Below, piece after piece: positions 16,801-23,712 of a stretch of 64,000 bases of DNA. The position numbers and the translations under genes are program-made. The number at the start of each line of letters is the position of its first letter. Position 1 is the stretch's first letter. The stretch is taken from NCBI RefSeq assembly GCF_002310495.1, contig NZ_CP023344.1, positions 1,984,001-2,048,000 of the forward strand. The letters run 5' to 3'. Under the pieces are notes generated by a model. It was not told the DNA's origin, ran no database searches, and saw only the letters and a program-made list of their open reading frames with translations. Source of the stretch: Nibricoccus aquaticus (GTDB lineage Bacteria; Verrucomicrobiota; Verrucomicrobiia; Opitutales; Opitutaceae).

Positions 16801-16974
16801 ATCCACCACCGCAGGCTTTACGGGCTCACTCGCGGGAGTAGCGGGGCCCTCCCGGTCTTGCGCCGACAAGGATGAAAGAGCGATGCCTATCGCCCAAATG
16901 GATGCGATGCCTGCAAAGGCGGGTTTACGAACTCCTCTGAAGCTCAAATTATAAATCAAATCGGTGGCTAACAT
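13894..16974 (-). CDS. TonB-dependent outer-membrane receptor
   Basis: This 1,026-residue receptor imports a ligand across the outer membrane using TonB energy. I choose the ATG at 16974, which gives a signal sequence (FAGIASIWAIGIALSSLSAQ); a TTG four codons upstream is possible. ELSPFQVSSTKDVGYLARET, with the TonB-box-like region, precedes the plug domain (TSLRDVSSQVSVMTPEFLQD, about 85-215). The rest is a long beta-barrel ending in ...TFVLTNSFSF, with the expected terminal aromatic. The sulfatase and its maturase follow immediately, so the ligand is probably a sulfated glycan or its fragments. There is no SusD-type partner. Confidence 0.92.
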   Translation of the reverse strand: MLATDLIYNLSFRGVRKPAFAGIASIWAIGIALSSLSAQDREGPATPASEPVKPAVVDESLVELSPFQVSSTKDVGYLARETLAGSRLKTSLRDVSSQVSVMTPEFLQDVGAVTLDEALRYSLNVENPKEYYDATGANNTSLTLNPFSGQGRTRGLASSTTTHDFFPTYLPVDSYNTERFTFTSGPNAILFGSGNPAGSIDTAFKRARHGKTRVNLELRGDSEDGLRGSLDVNQPLIANVLSVRVAGVKSRGEEFRKPNFEKTERTYITATYEPLRWLSLRGWYEDVQIDRQPVRNTIVKDRVSSWIAAGRPIFNNALGYTPPANNNTPGSANYSPVFLPFTGTNATSRQVYVLGQGSFVTPAFWTNTVISRGYDTTLSGADGFDHSVNNSAVFPNDTNITGNGLQNRLSGFIRGGSAELNPFKNFYVELGFNEEAYKQCFVEFGDVGATALMVDANRYLPDGVTLNPNAGRYYIQGTVASGTAWNHNQNWRGTASYELDFTGEKGGARWLGRHRIAGLLARDRNWRILQRSTPSVVGGGAVPYYRVYVDRPDDANSGGVYHVNIPFDLFSGYTLPGTNTTLTSPFATNATFAAANGSAGDLQTQLYATQHFLLQDRLVLTYGKRNDEAIGATTRAGVPGSLVGRFDVFNRVSKKTLRTDLKGAVAHPFKWLSLHYNESNSQNPSSASTLDLDGSLKPTGDGTGKDYGFSLNLLNEQISLRVNRYESILLEGLSGYRAGAGIGGINPFRDTVFNIEKSVLNAGAPINAAYASYGNAVAANAPGTSFAGREVYDVSSNTQSEGYEVELVANPTRQWRLSTSFSETESVETDIASDWFAFINTRLPVWAAYANSPLHNDPSRTVANFINTNVISSWNFIRAQDGRSNPAIRKYRVNATTRYTVANGPLKNAFIGGSYIWRSKAVLGYATTTVPASQLEFSYPGLTTGDLQAIDTTRPYYSDALTAFDAFVGYSRTFLDGKLQWRVQLNVRNLLDDDDPLAQRVDSSGIVQVYNLVEPRTFVLTNSFSF

Positions 16975-17020
16975 ATTAATTTCCAATGTTAAGCGCCACC
17001 CGTTTTCGGGAAGGACGGTT

Positions 17021-17110
17021 CTCTTACCTGACGTAAGTTTACTTGGTATTTCTCCGGTTGACCGGTAAGAGAGGAGCGTCTAATTAGTATCCTACCTAAG
17101 TAAGTAAACT
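17021..17110 (-). promoter_or_regulatory. Inverted-repeat-rich upstream region of the TonB receptor operon
   Basis: The low-GC upstream region contains several nested inverted repeats. CTCTTACC (17021-17028) pairs with GGTAAGAG (17064-17071). CTTAC-CTGAC-GTAAG lies at 17023-17037. CCGGT-TG-ACCGG is a perfect palindrome at 17054-17065. AGTTTACTT (17036-17044) is inverted as AAGTAAACT (17102-17110). Such density suggests an operator or leader structure controlling the receptor-sulfatase operon. The regulator is unknown. Confidence 0.5.
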
Positions 17111-17218
17111 CAAAATCCCTAGATCTTTTTTGTAGCTGAAACGCTAATGCGTCGGGCAAGCATCCCTTGTCCTGCTCTCTGAGCGCTACCGATGAAAATG
17201 AGACACTCAGACACGCAC

Positions 17219-17248
17219 AAAAAAGCCCCGGCTCATCAGAGCCGGGGC
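17219..17248 (-). terminator. Rho-independent terminator of the DUF481 gene
   Basis: On the minus strand a perfect 10-bp stem GCCCCGGCTC/GAGCCGGGGC (17225-17248, 4-base loop) is followed by a run of T (TTTTTTG). It lies about 45 bases beyond the DUF481 stop codon and separates that gene from the receptor operon. Confidence 0.9.
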
Positions 17249-17294
17249 CAAATAACGTTGAGCGTAGTAGATTATGATTAACCGGGTCAGTCGC

Positions 17295-18341
17295 TTACTT
17301 GAAGCTCAGCACCAGACGCGCGAAGTACGTCGTATCCAGCTTGTCCACGCCAGGAGCGGGCTCGCTGTTGAAATCGTTGCTCACGCCGAAACGCGCCTTC
17401 CACTTCGGATTCGCCATCGGCAGCTCGAGATAGGATTCGTGCTGCGCACGGTAATTGCCGAAATCCTCGAAGAGCGGCACCCAGGAGATGCGGTTCACGA
17501 GCGACCAGAACGAGCCAGTGTACTCATGCGTCAGACCGAAGTCCAAACCGGCGGCCTTCACATCCTCGATGAGAGGGTTCTTGTAACCTTCATAGCGGAA
17601 CGACACACCCGCGCGGCCCGTCAGAGTCTGATTGGCCTTCTTGATGAAATCATAACCGAGACCGGCAGCCGCGATGTTGTAGAGCTCGATATCCTTCACG
17701 CGGTCGAAACCGCCTTCGTCGCGGGTGTACCATGAGAGACGGCCCGCAAAATTGTTGGCGTAATCGACACCGGCCTTGAACTGATCAGCCGATTTTAGGC
17801 CATCAGTTTCCTGACGATCGTAAGCGGTGTAGAACTGGAGCGTGTCCTGCGCGTTTTTTTGCACGGCGCGCGCGCTGAACGAAGTGCCCAGCTGCTCCTT
17901 GTTACCCGTCTTGCCCGTCACATCGACGGCCACCTCGTAAGCCCAGCCACGCTGGAGCGCCGCCAGCTCAGGATCGATCGTACCGGGAGCCCACGTCGTG
18001 GCGATTTTTTCGACCGACGTATTGATGGTGCCTTCGGAGCCCGTGAGAACCACCGCGCCACCACCCGTCGGGCTGCTCAACGTGCCCTGAAGCACCGTGC
18101 CGCCTGCGAGACGGATATTCAGCGGAGCCTCAGTGGAGATGCTCACCACTTCGGACTGCTTCACTTTGATATCACCGGCGAAATCGGTGTTCACGACGAC
18201 CGAGCTGCCATCGATCTTAACGACTTTTCCCGTGATGCGGGAACCGCTCTTCGTCTCGATGACGTCAGCGGAGAGTTGGGCAACGGCGCTTACCGCGACG
18301 ATGCAGGCCGCGAAGGCCTTGGTCAGTGTGTGTAGTTTCAT
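17295..18341 (-). CDS. DUF481 outer-membrane protein
   Basis: The 348-residue product starts at the ATG at 18341, just behind a GGGGGTG ribosome-binding site and ahead of a signal peptide (LTKAFAACIVAVSAVAQLSAD). An N-terminal beta-rich region (IETKSGSRITGKVVKIDGSS, VVNTDFAGDIKVKQSEVVSI) resembles the small SH3-like module often found ahead of DUF481. The C-terminal two thirds alternate as beta strands (WAYEVAVDVTGKTGNKEQ.. LDTTYFARLVLSFK) and should form a barrel. DUF481 proteins are predicted outer-membrane proteins of unknown, possibly salt-responsive, function. The codons are highly regular, suggesting good expression. Confidence 0.88.
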   Translation of the reverse strand: MKLHTLTKAFAACIVAVSAVAQLSADVIETKSGSRITGKVVKIDGSSVVVNTDFAGDIKVKQSEVVSISTEAPLNIRLAGGTVLQGTLSSPTGGGAVVLTGSEGTINTSVEKIATTWAPGTIDPELAALQRGWAYEVAVDVTGKTGNKEQLGTSFSARAVQKNAQDTLQFYTAYDRQETDGLKSADQFKAGVDYANNFAGRLSWYTRDEGGFDRVKDIELYNIAAAGLGYDFIKKANQTLTGRAGVSFRYEGYKNPLIEDVKAAGLDFGLTHEYTGSFWSLVNRISWVPLFEDFGNYRAQHESYLELPMANPKWKARFGVSNDFNSEPAPGVDKLDTTYFARLVLSFK

Positions 18342-18469
18342 CACCCCCGAGCTATGCACCCGCCTCAAGCTGTCAATCGGCCGTTAATTTCGCCCGCGCC
18401 TTGCCCCCCCCCCGCACACTCGACAACCCCGCCCCCCGACCCTTCGCTCCGTCCACTCAACACCGCCAC

Positions 18470-19375
18470 ATGCCCGCCGAATCATCCTCCATCGCCCGCC
18501 CCTCCCTCATCGTCGCCGACCAGTGGAAAGACTACCAGCTCCTCGACGCCGGCCACGGCATGAAACACGAACGCTGGGGCCCCTACACCCTCGTCCGCCC
18601 CGACCCCCAGATCATCTGGCCCCGCTCCGGCGGCGCGACGAAATGGGAAAAATGGGACGGCTTCTACCACCGCGCCGACACCGGCGGCGGCAAATGGGAA
18701 TACCGCCGCGAACTCCCCGACCACTGGAAAATCAGCTACGGCGCGCTCACCTTTAAGATACACCCCACCTCCTTCAAACACACCGGCCTCTTCCCTGAGC
18801 AAGCCGTGAACTGGGACTGGTTCTCCGCCAAAATCCGCGCCGCCAAAGCCGCCGGCCGCGACGTCAACGTCCTCAACCTCTTCGGCTACACCGGTGCCGC
18901 CACCTGCGCTGCCGCCAAAGCCGGCGCCAGTGTGACCCACATCGACGCCGCCGAAGGCATGGTCAAATGGTGCAAAGAAAACGCCGCCCTCTCCGGCCTC
19001 ACCGACGCCCCCATCCGCTACCTCACCGACGACTGCCTCAAATTCGTCCGCCGCGAAATCAAACGCGGCAAAAAGTACGACGCCATCATCATGGACCCGC
19101 CCACCTACGGTCGCGGCTCCACCGGCGAAATGTGGAAACTCGAAGACCACCTCTGGGAACTCTTGGGCGAGTGCAAACAAGTCCTCACCGACCGTCCCCT
19201 CTTCTTCCTCATCAACGCCTACACCGCCCGCCTCTCGCCCACGGTCGTCGCCAACCTCCTCTCCGCCCTGATGCACGACGCCGGCGGCACCATCACCGCC
19301 GGCGAAGTGGGTCTCCCAATACAACGCGACGGAAAAACCCTCCCCTGCGGCATCTACGGCCGCTGGGAGGCGTGA
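18470..19375 (+). CDS. RlmI-like class I SAM-dependent RNA methyltransferase
   Basis: The 301-residue protein has a C-terminal Rossmann methyltransferase fold related to RlmI/YccW, which methylates 23S rRNA cytosine. Motif I is LNLFGYTGAATCAAAKAGAS (about residues 140-160). The acidic loop is VTHIDAAEGMVKW, and motif IV is IMDPPTYGRGSTG (about 205-217). The N-terminal part (DQWKDYQLLDAGHGMKHERWG) is specific to a bacterial subfamily. It lacks the PUA domain of E. coli RlmI, so the RNA target is uncertain. I start at the ATG at 18470. Confidence 0.85.
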   Translation: MPAESSSIARPSLIVADQWKDYQLLDAGHGMKHERWGPYTLVRPDPQIIWPRSGGATKWEKWDGFYHRADTGGGKWEYRRELPDHWKISYGALTFKIHPTSFKHTGLFPEQAVNWDWFSAKIRAAKAAGRDVNVLNLFGYTGAATCAAAKAGASVTHIDAAEGMVKWCKENAALSGLTDAPIRYLTDDCLKFVRREIKRGKKYDAIIMDPPTYGRGSTGEMWKLEDHLWELLGECKQVLTDRPLFFLINAYTARLSPTVVANLLSALMHDAGGTITAGEVGLPIQRDGKTLPCGIYGRWEA

Positions 19376-19420
19376 GTTGCCGAAAATCATCATGAAGATC
19401 ATTTGATTGGAATCGCCGAT

Positions 19421-19537
19421 ATGATCGAGCCCGGCAAAATCGCTTCATCCGTTTTCAGGATGATCACGAAAGCGGTTTCGGTATCCTCGACGAATTGGAA
19501 AGACTCCATCGGTGATCTTGTGAAACGCAGACGTTAA
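19421..19537 (+). CDS. Possible 38-residue small protein or remnant
   Basis: Between the methyltransferase and the ImmA/IrrE gene an ATG at 19421 opens MIEPGKIASSVFRMITKAVS... ending KRRR. The frame is in phase with the preceding gene after its stop. Base composition shifts lower here, as in the downstream acquired genes. No family is recognised; it may be a remnant left at the edge of the acquired segment. Confidence 0.25.
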   Translation: MIEPGKIASSVFRMITKAVSVSSTNWKDSIGDLVKRRR

Positions 19538-19556
19538 CGCTTACTTCATCCTATCG

Positions 19557-20750
19557 ATGCCGACCGCGCTCCCTGTTCCCATTTCACCTTCTGTGCTCAT
19601 CTGGGCGCGGCTGGAAAGTGGCTACCCGGCTGAACGCGTGGCCGAACGACTCGGAGTAAAGCCCGAGCGCTTGACCGAGTGGGAACATGGGGATCGTCAA
19701 CCAACCATGCGACAGGTGGAAGAGCTGGCGAAATTCTATCATCGACCGTTGAGCCTCTTCTTTCAGCCAAAGCCACCGGTGATTCCGGCGCTGGCAGCTG
19801 AATATCGTCGTCTATCTGGAGTAGTACCCGGTCACGAATCGCCTGAGCTGCGTCTCGCTTTGCGCAAAATGTCGTCGCGGCGTGAAACAATGCTTCAATT
19901 GTTGCTCGAGCTCGGCGAATCGACTCCGGCTTTCGACTTAATCGCTCATTTATCCGAAGCCCCGGCTGCTGTTGCCGGACGGTTACGCGCCGCGCTCGCA
20001 CTCAGCCCTAAAGAGCAAAGCGACTGGGCCAATGAGTGGCAGGCATGGGCAGCATGGCGTGCGGCAGTCGAGCGCATTGGCGTGCTGGTGTTTCAGTTTC
20101 CAAGAGTACCACTCGCGGAAGCACGCGGTCTGTCTCTGCTTCGCGCGCCATTGCCGGTTGCCGCGGTCAACTCCAAGGAAGGCCCCGAATCCCGTGCGTT
20201 CACGCTTCTCCACGAAGTCGTCCACTTGATGCTGGCAGCTGGAAAAGAAGAAGCTCCAGCAGCACGAGAGACTCGCAATGGCGAAGCATGGGCTGAGGTG
20301 GAGCGCTTTGCAGAAGAGACCGCGAGCCACACCCTCGTTTCCGAAACGATGCTGGCGCAGCAAATTCGTTCAGATGGCTTTCCGCGCAATGGCTGGGACA
20401 TCGGGGACGTACGCGTGCTCGCCAGTCGCTTCAAGATCACCTCGCTGGCCATGGCCACACGGCTGCGCGCCTCCGGGTATTTTGATTGGGCCCATTACCA
20501 AAGCTGGAAACGCGGCTGGGATGCTTATGTCGCCACATTAAAACCAAAGACCGGCGGCTTTGCCCATCCAGTCACAATGACACTTGGCCGGGCCGGACGG
20601 CCCTTCACCCAAACCGTCTTGGAAGCGCTTGCTGCCAATCGAATCACCGTCGTCAACGCGGCACACCATCTCGATCTCAAGGCCGAACATTTTGAAAAAT
20701 TGAAAGACGCATTACTAACTCGTCCTGGTCAGGGAGGAGACGATGAGTGA
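19557..20750 (+). CDS. XRE-family HTH fused to ImmA/IrrE metallopeptidase
   Basis: The 397-residue protein joins an N-terminal helix-turn-helix (LIWARLESGYPAERVAERLGV, about residues 15-55, with LTEWEHGDRQPTMRQVEELA) to an ImmA/IrrE zinc metallopeptidase with the HEVVH motif in FTLLHEVVHLMLAAG (about 222). Such COG2856-type proteins cleave repressors or act as antitoxins. It overlaps the next gene (DUF4411, PIN-like) by 8 bases, the usual layout of a two-gene toxin-antitoxin-like module. Codon usage is more AT-tolerant than in the flanks, consistent with acquisition. Confidence 0.9.
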   Translation: MPTALPVPISPSVLIWARLESGYPAERVAERLGVKPERLTEWEHGDRQPTMRQVEELAKFYHRPLSLFFQPKPPVIPALAAEYRRLSGVVPGHESPELRLALRKMSSRRETMLQLLLELGESTPAFDLIAHLSEAPAAVAGRLRAALALSPKEQSDWANEWQAWAAWRAAVERIGVLVFQFPRVPLAEARGLSLLRAPLPVAAVNSKEGPESRAFTLLHEVVHLMLAAGKEEAPAARETRNGEAWAEVERFAEETASHTLVSETMLAQQIRSDGFPRNGWDIGDVRVLASRFKITSLAMATRLRASGYFDWAHYQSWKRGWDAYVATLKPKTGGFAHPVTMTLGRAGRPFTQTVLEALAANRITVVNAAHHLDLKAEHFEKLKDALLTRPGQGGDDE

Positions 20751-21237
20751 CGCGCCCCGCCGTCCACTCTACGCAGTGGACACCAATGTGTTCATGGATT
20801 GGCAATTTCGGTATTATCCAACGGATATCTTCTCTTCGTTAATCGAGCGAGTGGACGCGCTCGTCGCTGAACAACGCTTCTGTTCTCCAGCACTCGTCGA
20901 CGAAGAACTTCGAAAAGTCGGTACCCCCGAATTGATCGCTTGGTCAGACGCTCACACCTCGATTTGGGTGCCAAATGCCGAAGTGCTCGCAGCAGCCCTT
21001 ACAATTCAAAGTCGTTTTCCCGGCCTTCTTGACCCGAAGTCCGAGTTCGATGAAGCCGACGCGTACGTGATCGCCCTTGCCCAGCTCCGGGATGGCATCG
21101 TGGTGACTCAAGAAACATCAGCCTCAGAGAAACGGAAACCGGCCCGGCCGATGTATATTCCCGACGTTTGCCGCGAGCTTGGAGTACATTGCATCACGTT
21201 GCAGGGCTTGATGCGACGCGAAGGCTGGAAGCTATGA
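20743..21237 (+). CDS. DUF4411 family PIN-like protein (putative toxin)
   Basis: The 164-residue protein matches DUF4411, a PIN-domain-like family. Acidic residues are placed as in PIN nucleases: YAVDTNVFMDWQ (Asp13 region), LVDEELRKV, DEADAYVIALAQL and the ETSASEKRKPARPMYIPDVC block. The predicted role is an RNase toxin paired with the upstream ImmA/IrrE protein. In other genomes this pair is frequently lodged inside type I restriction-modification loci. Here its stop overlaps a start codon (ATGA, 21234-21237) of a broken hsdM-like frame. Confidence 0.88.
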   Translation: MSDAPRRPLYAVDTNVFMDWQFRYYPTDIFSSLIERVDALVAEQRFCSPALVDEELRKVGTPELIAWSDAHTSIWVPNAEVLAAALTIQSRFPGLLDPKSEFDEADAYVIALAQLRDGIVVTQETSASEKRKPARPMYIPDVCRELGVHCITLQGLMRREGWKL

Positions 21238-21363
21238 TTTCCTTAAAAGGCGACAGCATCATTTCCAAGGTCTGGTTATTTTGCCACACGATCCGCGCAA
21301 CGGCGGGCATGGGTCGGCCTGAACAATTTCCGCAACGTCGTCTCCGCGCTCTCCAATAAATAG
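21234..21363 (+). pseudogene. Decayed type I restriction methylase (hsdM-like) start, deletion scar
   Basis: The ATG at 21234 overlaps the DUF4411 stop and reads MISLKGDSIISKVWLFCHTIR, which resembles the conserved N-terminus of HsdM proteins (S-K-V-W-x-F-C-x-x-L/I-R). After this the expected DDGVSYGDYLEQL-type continuation is missing and the frame ends at 21359. A second phase, from 21304, reads RAWVGLNNFRNVVSALSNK then stop at 21363, like the C-terminus of another gene. The simplest reading is a large deletion that removed most of a restriction operon. Recognition rests on about 20 residues. Confidence 0.5.
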
Positions 21364-21395
21364 AATCATCCGCCCTTCGACACCGCACATCGCAC

Positions 21396-22481
21396 ATGAA
21401 GCTCACCTTGTTTCTGACGGCCGGTCTTCCCTCCCTCCTAGCCGCGTTCGCCTTATTGCCCGCCGCCCTCCAAGCCACCGACACCCCGCCCGTCACCGAA
21501 GAATCCCCCCGCTACCGCGATCTCTTCAACACCAGCGCCTTCACCCTCGTCACCGAGAACGACAAATATTTCGCCGGCACCGACCGCCACTACACTAACG
21601 GCCTCAAGCTCTCCTTCCTCGGCACCACCCGCCTCAACGAATCCCCCGACTTCATCCGCCGCGTCACGCAACTACTCCCGACTCTCCGCGCCGACGCCTC
21701 CCGCCAGCTCTACAAAGTCGGCGTCTCCCTCGGTCAAAACATCTACACCCCGGGCGACACCGAGATATCCACACCCGATCCGCTCGACCGTCCCTACGCC
21801 GGCTGGCTCTACGGCTCCTTCGACTTCCAGGCCAAATCGCTCGACGGCAAAACGCTCCGCATGGTCGAAATCGCCTTCGGGGTCGTCGGCCCCGCCGCCC
21901 TCGGCCGCGAATTCCAAAACGGTTTCCACGACATCATCAACGTCCCCCACGCCAACGGCTGGGACCACCAGCTCAAAAACGAGCCCGGCCTCATCCTCAG
22001 CTGGGAACGCCGCCACCGCCTCCTCCAGCTCGGCCTGAACGCGTCCGAAGATTTTTCCGCCGACTTCATCGGCCGCTACGGCCTCTCGCTCGGCAACATC
22101 CGCACCAACATCGCCGGCGGCTTCGGCGCCCGCATCGGCTGGCGCCTCCCCGAGGATTTCGGCGCCGACCTCATCCGCCCCAGCGGCGGCGACGAAGCCC
22201 CCGCCCGCGCCACCAGCATCTATTTCTTCGGCAGCACCGAAGTCCGTGCTGTCGCCCGCAACATCTTCCTCGACGGCAACACCTGGCGCGACAGCCCCTC
22301 CGTGGACAAACGCCCCGTCGTCGCCGACCTCAACGCCGGCCTCGTCTTGCGCTTCCCCGCCCGCCTCGGCTCCATCCGCGGCCTCCAGCTCGCGTATATC
22401 CAAAATTACCGGACAAAAGAATTCTACGGCCAGCTCAAGCGCGACGTCTTCGGCTCCATCAGCCTCACCGCCCTCTTCTGA
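21396..22481 (+). CDS. LpxR-family lipid A deacylase (DUF2219)
   Basis: The 361-residue exported protein has a signal peptide (LFLTAGLPSLLAAFALLPAALQA) and the LpxR signature: FTLVTENDKYFAGTDRHYTNGLKLSF, in which the Asn, Asp and Tyr-Thr-Asn-Gly residues are conserved. Later come GVSLGQNIYTPGDTE, DRPYAGWLYG and EFQNGFHDIIN. LpxR is an outer-membrane beta-barrel that removes the 3'-acyloxyacyl group from lipid A. The window shows no other lipid A genes. GC content returns to the resident value here, marking the end of the acquired segment. Confidence 0.9.
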   Translation: MKLTLFLTAGLPSLLAAFALLPAALQATDTPPVTEESPRYRDLFNTSAFTLVTENDKYFAGTDRHYTNGLKLSFLGTTRLNESPDFIRRVTQLLPTLRADASRQLYKVGVSLGQNIYTPGDTEISTPDPLDRPYAGWLYGSFDFQAKSLDGKTLRMVEIAFGVVGPAALGREFQNGFHDIINVPHANGWDHQLKNEPGLILSWERRHRLLQLGLNASEDFSADFIGRYGLSLGNIRTNIAGGFGARIGWRLPEDFGADLIRPSGGDEAPARATSIYFFGSTEVRAVARNIFLDGNTWRDSPSVDKRPVVADLNAGLVLRFPARLGSIRGLQLAYIQNYRTKEFYGQLKRDVFGSISLTALF

Positions 22482-22483
22482 AA

Positions 22484-22512
22484 TCCTGTAAATCCGCTTA
22501 ATCCTGTCCCAA
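22484..22512. repeat. 'AATCCTGTAAATCC..AATCCTGTCC' repeat
   Basis: AATCCTGTAAATCCGCTTAA then TCCTGTCC; a related block lies near 8908-8940. It begins within three bases of the LpxR gene stop codon. Confidence 0.6.
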
Positions 22513-22529
22513 AAAATTTCGGCCCCTTG

Positions 22530-22670
22530 TTGAATCGCAAAGTCGCAAAGAGCCCAACTCAGGCAACGGTCTCTCCCAAAACCAACTCAAGTCTCGGTCT
22601 AACTCTTCGAGTTCAAATCGATCCCCGGCTCTTCGCGCCACCTTCGCATCTTAGCGTCTTCGCGATTCAA
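22530..22670. repeat. 141-bp MITE-like element with terminal inverted repeats
   Basis: The left end TTGAATCGCAAAGTCGCAAA and the inverted right end (TTGAATCGCGAAGACGCTAA on the minus strand) are matching termini around a 100-bp non-coding core. Single ends of the same family appear at about 23690, 44830, 58295 and 59215. No transposase is present. Confidence 0.65.
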
Positions 22671-22704
22671 CCCAACTCACCGCCCGCTTTAATCACCTAT
22701 CGCC

Positions 22705-23439
22705 ATGTCCGCCTCCGCCCTCGCCGACGCCTACTACGCCAAGTCCCTCGAACTCCTCGCCGCTTCCCGCGAGAAAAATGCCGCCGCCCTCGCCGCGCTC
22801 GCACCCATCATCGGCCGCTCCATCGCCGCCGGCGGCGTCCTCCACACCTTCGGCTCCGGCCACTCCGAGATGATCGCCCGTGAAATCATCGGCCGCGCCG
22901 GCGGACTCATGCCCGTCACCGGCCTCTTCGATCCCGGCTACGGCTTTTCCGAAAACGTCGTCGGCTACGGCACCCGGCTCGCCCAACGCCACGACCACCA
23001 CTACGGCCTCCGCCCCGGCGAGACGATCATCGTCATCTCCAACTCCGGCAAAAACGCCTCGCCCATCGAAGTCGCCCTCTACGCGAAACAAAAAGGCCTC
23101 ACCGTCGTCGGCCTCACCTCGTTCGCCATGAGCACGACGGCGAAGACCGTCCACCCCGGTGGCAAAAACCTCCACGCCATCGCCGACTACACCCTCGATA
23201 ACCTGGGCGTCTCGGGCGACGCCATCACCGAGGTCACCCCCGGCCAGTTCGCCGGCCCCACCTCGACCTTCATCGGCTGCACCCTCCTCAATCTCCTCAT
23301 GCTCGCCGTCCTCGAATGGCTCCGCGACAACGGTCACCCGCTCCCCCTTGTCCGCAGCCAGAACCTCCCCGGCGGCATGGAAGTCAACATCGAGCTCTCC
23401 CAAAAATACCGCACCCGCCTCAGCAAACTCATCGGCTGA
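22705..23439 (+). CDS. SIS-domain sugar isomerase family protein
   Basis: The 244-residue protein belongs to the SIS-domain 'sugar isomerase domain-containing' group. The phosphosugar-binding SIS core shows LHTFGSGHSEMIAREIIGRAGG (about 47-67) and IIVISNSGKNASPIE (about 108-122), followed by TSTFIGCTLLNLLML. Its substrate is likely a phosphorylated amino sugar. An N-acetylglucosamine-kinase-like gene lies 270 bases downstream on the same strand, so a kinase-isomerase pathway for cell-wall or dietary amino sugars is inferred. Confidence 0.85.
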   Translation: MSASALADAYYAKSLELLAASREKNAAALAALAPIIGRSIAAGGVLHTFGSGHSEMIAREIIGRAGGLMPVTGLFDPGYGFSENVVGYGTRLAQRHDHHYGLRPGETIIVISNSGKNASPIEVALYAKQKGLTVVGLTSFAMSTTAKTVHPGGKNLHAIADYTLDNLGVSGDAITEVTPGQFAGPTSTFIGCTLLNLLMLAVLEWLRDNGHPLPLVRSQNLPGGMEVNIELSQKYRTRLSKLIG

Positions 23440-23454
23440 TTTCGATCCGAAGAA

Positions 23455-23660
23455 GTAATGCGGAACTCAGGAAAACTGGAAAATCTTCCAAGCCCATACG
23501 CCCCATTACCGAGTCCCAACGTCCCGTTTTCAGCTCCGTATCTTTCAGTTCCCGAGTTCCAGCTTTCCAGATTAACTCTCCGACCCGTTTCCATTCCTCC
23601 TGATTCCCTCAGTCTGCTCTGAATTCTCTCCGTTCCAGCCTTCCTGAGTTCCACATTTTA
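23455..23660. repeat. Cluster of 'GGAACTCAGGAA / TTCCTGAGTTCC' repeats
   Basis: The block starts GCGGAACTCAGGAAAACTGG and contains the inverted words CCCGAGTTCCAGCTTTCCAG (about 23552) and CCAGCCTTCCTGAGTTCC (about 23636). It is a longer relative of the element at 1277-1358. No coding potential is seen. Confidence 0.65.
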
Positions 23661-23712
23661 ATTTCCGTCCCGAAATCATCCCAAGCTCTTCTTTGCGCCT
23701 TCGCGACTTTGC

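Noticed and set aside
17149-17215. tRNA-like or small-RNA structure near the DUF481 terminator
   Set aside because: No acceptor or T-arm pattern is found; the only strong hairpin is the terminator at 17225-17248.
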